A DNA stretch of 64,000 bases. It comes from Brevundimonas sp. (lineage in GTDB: Bacteria; Pseudomonadota; Alphaproteobacteria; Caulobacterales; Caulobacteraceae). The stretch covers positions 558,001-622,000 of the forward strand of contig NZ_JACVCG010000002.1 in assembly GCF_016742135.1 (NCBI RefSeq). Reading direction: 5' to 3'. A program made the position numbers and the translations under genes. Below the pieces are notes generated by a model. That model did not search any database. It saw nothing but the letters and a program-made list of their open reading frames with translations, and was not told the DNA's origin. Positions 61,701 through 64,000 of the stretch are shown here, in pieces. How positions within the stretch are numbered: the first letter of the stretch is position 1; each line of letters begins with the position of its first letter.

Positions 61701-61953
61701 GCTCAAGCCGGAATTCCGTATCGGCTGGCGTCAGAATATCTCGGTCGATCCGGGCTCGACCATCGCCCGGTTTGCCAGCGGTGGCCCCTCCTTCAGCCTC
61801 GATCCGGATACCATTGAGGGCGGCGGCCCCATCGTCGGTTTCCGCCTGAATGTCGGGAATGAACTGGGCATGCTGAGTGTCAGCGCCGATGCCGAGATGA
61901 TCGGCGACTATATGCGCTACATGCTGCTGCTGCGGGCCAGCTTCCGCTTCTAG
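58783..61953 (+). CDS. Autotransporter with calcium-motif inserts
   Basis: 1056 aa. Signal peptide MRYLYATAAAIAPLLFACG ending near GANAQ; a passenger of about 750 residues built from beta-helix-like repeats rich in Gly, Asn, Thr and Ser (for example GTIAVTDTHE, NNGALTAAS); then the C-terminal beta-barrel (about 775-1056) ending MLLLRASFRF with terminal Phe, as required for BAM insertion. Three Asp-rich DxDxDG-type clusters near residues 111-122, 286-300 and 511-528 resemble thrombospondin type 3 calcium loops. The ATG at 58783 has GAGGGG ten bases upstream; a longer ORF start at 58705 lacks a signal peptide. Cell-surface exposure is inferred. Confidence 0.88.
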   Translation: MRYLYATAAAIAPLLFACGANAQVSIDTTRTTPITTSNATGSGPANIFIVNGGMISLTSGTAVTIDSNHTFELYERGSISLVNSASGSTGILVQAGNTTTLTIAGTIAVTDTHEAEDTDKDGDNDGPFATGTDRYGIRFAGAGAVTGNLSLLTSSTILVEGNESFGISVESDLIGNLVSQGTIRVVGDNSMAVRSLGTIDGNVYLGGSITTVGGGSTAVGIFGDINGGLSIQGAITSSGYRFTSRPSDEVIAKLDADDLLQGGPAVIIASNVTGGVTFGRPPTNQDDDNPDEDNDGVPDSSETTAEINVYGEAPAVVVGSATQDVTLGVAGTGDLAYGFINQGQISAQGIYDGVTANAIQFGVDGGHSVFIEGGIFNSGTIAALAYDADAVAIRLSAGVSTDQFINNGALTAASASDVTSNVTTLLIEAGANLPVFINNGQFLASSGGGTADLTGILDLSGTLTSITNTGSMQANIFANDNGDPITGTTTLINVEANTTGVTLIQEGIVDPDSDGPDTDGDGVPDNREPAMVGNIRLGSGADLVDIRNGTVLGDISFGDGLDTFLISGGAIVRGAIEDSDGLLDITVANGVLDLNQTTTTDISNLTIGGDGRLVVNIDGNTNSASGFNVSGTATVEDGAELGVRFTSLIDGPSRFTVIDAGTLNFGNLDMDGIAANAPYLFILDAGADLPNNQVYVDVRRRTAEEAGFIRVEASAYDAIYEALDRDSRVLSAFLNQTGRDDFINLYEQMLPDHSGGPLLSLASGVDAVTRALVGRNASAQPGEASAWVQEITFYADKDKTDTYGFRSEGFGVAGGVEYGTRNGAVGVSIAFTSSDLEDPESEAQENLTASLVELGLYWRAQGQYWTTWARAAAGYASFDATRQLVGGGVNITNESSWNGYTLAAAGGASYERDYGRFTLRPEVYAEYFSLSEDAREEVGGGDGFDLIIDGRDGHMFSAVAAMNVAYSLGENSWLKPEFRIGWRQNISVDPGSTIARFASGGPSFSLDPDTIEGGGPIVGFRLNVGNELGMLSVSADAEMIGDYMRYMLLLRASFRF

Positions 61954-61971
61954 GCTGCGGACAACATAGAT

Positions 61972-62008
61972 AAAGGGCCGTCGGATCACTCCGGCGGCCC
62001 TTTCTTTT
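61972..62008 (+). terminator. Bidirectional terminator
   Basis: GGGCCGTCGG (61975-61984) pairs with CCGGCGGCCC (61991-62000), one G-U, and is followed by TTTCTTTT. On the minus strand the stem is followed by TTTATCT, so it can also end tRNA-Val transcripts. It is 21 bases after the autotransporter stop. Confidence 0.88.
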
Positions 62009-62009
62009 C

Positions 62010-62086
62010 TGGTGGGCGGCGAGGGGTTCGAACCCCCGACCCCCTCGGTGTAAACGAGGTGCTCTGACCAGCTGAGCTAGCCGCCC
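62010..62086 (-). tRNA. tRNA-Val (TAC)
   Basis: 77 bases with encoded CCA. Acceptor GGGCGGC pairs with GCCGCCC; anticodon stem CCTCG/CGAGG closes the loop TTTACAC with anticodon TAC; T arm GGGGGTTCGAACCCC is perfect. Lies between the terminator and the HU gene. Confidence 0.97.
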
Positions 62087-62112
62087 GTCCCTGTGGCTAT
62101 GCCCGCGTGGGC

Positions 62113-62388
62113 TCAGCCATTCAAGGCGCTTTTCAGGCCTTCGCCCGGCCTGAAGCGGACCGTGCGCGTGGCTGGCTGGACAAGCCGCTCGCCCGTGGCC
62201 GGATGACGCCCCTCCCGTTGCGGCCGATCCGCAGGCACGAAGGCCCCGAACCCGGTCAGACGCACGGTGTGGCCCTGCGCCAGGCCCTGGGTAATGCCGT
62301 CAAGCACGGCATCCAGCGCCGCTCGCGCCTGATCGGGCGTGAGGTCGGCCGCCCGGGCGATGCGTCCGACCAGTTCGGGCCGGGACAT
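62113..62388 (-). CDS. HU-family DNA-binding protein
   Basis: 91 aa, nucleoid protein. N-terminal helices [25 protein letters not shown], then VRLTGFGAFVPADRPQREGRHPATGERL and TVRFRPGEGLKSALNG; the beta-arm tip motif RxGRHPxTGE matches RPQREGRHPATGE, and the usual PGKxLK reads PGEGLK. The ATG overlaps the lon stop as TGATG. lon followed by an HU gene is common in proteobacteria; Lon degrades HU in E. coli. Confidence 0.93.
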   Translation of the reverse strand: MSRPELVGRIARAADLTPDQARAALDAVLDGITQGLAQGHTVRLTGFGAFVPADRPQREGRHPATGERLVQPATRTVRFRPGEGLKSALNG

Positions 62389-64000
62389 CAGTGGCTGACG
62401 ACGGCGTCGGGACCCGGTTCAGTGCCCGGCACCCGCGGCGGCAGGGGATCGGTCGCCTCGTCCCATTCCACGGGGGTGAGGGTTCCGACAAGAGCCCACT
62501 TCAGCGCCTCATCGGCGGTCGAGACCGGAACGATCTCCAGCGCCTCCTTCACCGTATCGGGCAAATCGGCCAGGTCCTTCTCGTTTTCCTGCGGGATCAG
62601 CACCGTCTTCACACCGGAGCGGAGCGCCGCCAGCAGCTTTTCCTTCAGCCCGCCGATGGCCGTGACCCGGCCCCGCAAGGTGATCTCGCCGGTCATGGCG
62701 ATATCCTTGCGCACCGGGATGCCCGTCAGGACGGACACCATGGCGACCGTCATCGCCACCCCGGCCGAAGGACCGTCCTTGGGGGTCGCGCCGTCCGGTA
62801 CGTGGACGTGGATGTCGGTCTTTTCAAATACCGGCGGCTTGACGCCGAAGGTCAGCGCCCGGGCCCGCACATAGCTGGCGGCCGCCGAGATCGACTCCTT
62901 CATCACATCCTTGAGGTTGCCGGTCACGGTCATGCGGCCGCGGCCCGGCATCTTGATCGCCTCAATGGTCAGGATATCGCCGCCGAACTCAGTCCAGGCC
63001 AGACCGGTGACGATGCCGACCTGATCCTCCTCGTCGGTCTCGCCATAGCGGTATTTACGAACGCCCGCGTACTCGGCCAGCTTGTCCGCATCGACGGTGA
63101 TCGTCAGCAGCTTGCCCCGGGCCATTTCCCGGACGGCCTTGCGCGCCAGGCCGCCCAGGGCCCGCTCCAGCGAGCGCACCCCCGCTTCGCGGGTGTAGTA
63201 GCGGATCAGATCCCGGATGGTCTCATCCGGCACGATCCATTCGCCGTCCTTGAGGCCATGATCCTTGATCAGCTTGGGCAGCAGGTGGCGCTTGGCGATC
63301 TCGACCTTCTCGTCCTCGGTGTAGCCGGCGACGCGGATCACCTCCATGCGGTCCAGCAGGGGCTGGGGCATGTTCAGGCTGTTGGCCGTGGTTACGAACA
63401 TGACGTTCGACAGATCGTAGTCGACCTCCAGATAGTGATCGCCAAAGTTGGCGTTCTGGGCCGGGTCCAGCACCTCGAGCAGGGCCGAGGACGGGTCGCC
63501 GCGCCAGTCGGCACCCAGCTTGTCGATCTCGTCCAGCAGGATGAAGGCGTTGGTGGTCTTTGCCTTCTTCATCGACTGGATAATCTTGCCCGGCATGGAG
63601 CCGATATAGGTCCGGCGGTGGCCACGAATCTCGGCCTCGTCCCGCACCCCGCCCAGCGACATGCGCACATATTCCCGGCCGGTGGCCTTGGCGATCGATT
63701 TGGCCAGCGAGGTCTTGCCCACACCGGGAGGGCCGACGAGGCACAGGATGGGGCCCTTCAGGCTGTTGGTCCGCGCCTGCACCGCCAGATATTCGATGAT
63801 GCGTTCCTTGACCTTCTCCAAGCCATAGTGATCCTCCTCGAGGATTGCCTCGGCCTTGTCGAGGTTGATGGCCTTGGCCCGCGCCTTGCCCCAGGGGATT
63901 CCCAGCAGCCAGTCCAGGTAGTTCCGCACGACGGTCGACTCGGCCGACATGGGGCTCATATTGCGCAGCTTCTTGACCTCGGCCTCCGCCTTGGCGCGCG
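62388..64000 (-). CDS. lon: ATP-dependent protease Lon, C-terminal part (runs off the window)
   Basis: At least 537 codons; the N-terminal domain lies beyond base 64000. Present are the end of the linker ([20 protein letters not shown]), the AAA+ module with Walker [16 protein letters not shown] and Walker [13 protein letters not shown], and the protease domain with the catalytic Ser in [12 protein letters not shown] and Lys in [12 protein letters not shown]. In Caulobacter Lon degrades CcrM, DnaA and SciP. Confidence 0.97.
   Translation of the reverse strand, partial: RAKAEAEVKKLRNMSPMSAESTVVRNYLDWLLGIPWGKARAKAINLDKAEAILEEDHYGLEKVKERIIEYLAVQARTNSLKGPILCLVGPPGVGKTSLAKSIAKATGREYVRMSLGGVRDEAEIRGHRRTYIGSMPGKIIQSMKKAKTTNAFILLDEIDKLGADWRGDPSSALLEVLDPAQNANFGDHYLEVDYDLSNVMFVTTANSLNMPQPLLDRMEVIRVAGYTEDEKVEIAKRHLLPKLIKDHGLKDGEWIVPDETIRDLIRYYTREAGVRSLERALGGLARKAVREMARGKLLTITVDADKLAEYAGVRKYRYGETDEEDQVGIVTGLAWTEFGGDILTIEAIKMPGRGRMTVTGNLKDVMKESISAAASYVRARALTFGVKPPVFEKTDIHVHVPDGATPKDGPSAGVAMTVAMVSVLTGIPVRKDIAMTGEITLRGRVTAIGGLKEKLLAALRSGVKTVLIPQENEKDLADLPDTVKEALEIVPVSTADEALKWALVGTLTPVEWDEATDPLPPRVPGTEPGPDAVVSH

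Noticed and set aside
54456..62086. Genomic island between the two tRNA genes
   Set aside because: tRNA-Asp and tRNA-Val have no repeated 3' ends in between, no integrase or mobility gene is present, and codon use looks like that of the neighbours.

Overview
The window is a chromosomal segment of a high-GC alphaproteobacterium, most likely Caulobacteraceae and perhaps Brevundimonas. I rest this on gene content and order, not on a search: LpxI as the UDP-diacylglucosamine hydrolase, the nuo operon continuing into birA-coaX-rnj-mce-proS-lolCD, a 29-codon sidA-like gene under LexA boxes ahead of dnaE, and an SPFH/ribbon-helix-helix pair. I see no rRNA, insertion sequence, prophage, integrase or CRISPR array. 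Coding density is very high, and start/stop overlaps of the TGATG and ATGA type are common.

Layout. 1-3.6 kb: 5' part of comEC on the minus strand, diverging from gltX and gltA. 3.7-7.6 kb: an exported DUF305/LVIVD protein with a Met/His-rich repeat, a small unknown gene, and a membrane-anchored winged-helix regulator. 7.6-20.3 kb (minus strand): a 13-gene envelope operon, pyrH-frr-uppS-cdsA-dxr-rseP-bamA-skp-lpxD-fabZ-lpxA-lpxI-lpxB. It joins isoprenoid and undecaprenyl supply, phospholipid precursor, lipid A and outer-membrane protein assembly. 20.5-22.6 kb: rpsB-tsf with its promoter and hairpins. 22.6-26.7 kb: the sidA-like gene, dnaE and a GFA-family gene. 26.7-28.5 kb: a divergent short-chain dehydrogenase and dienoyl-CoA-isomerase-like pair.

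28.5-52.5 kb (minus strand): about 24 kb of nearly gapless genes. It encodes all 14 complex I subunits (nuoA-N) with six small unassigned genes interspersed. These are followed by birA, coaX, rnj, a lipoprotein, mce, a DUF1467 gene, proS, lolC and lolD. A candidate promoter lies before nuoA and a weaker internal one before nuoJ.

52.6-64 kb is mixed: an AbgT transporter, tRNA-Asp, a stress-type dehydrogenase with a possible EcfG promoter, and a four-gene operon (SPFH protein, ribbon-helix-helix protein, glycosyltransferase, histidine phosphatase) preceded by three 11-bp-phased repeats. Then come a large autotransporter with calcium-motif inserts, tRNA-Val, an HU protein and the 3' part of lon.

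The most interesting items are the sidA-like SOS gene with two tandem LexA boxes, the phased operator of the SPFH/RHH operon, the Met/His-rich DUF305 protein, the His-rich loop of NuoL and the unassigned small genes inside the nuo operon.
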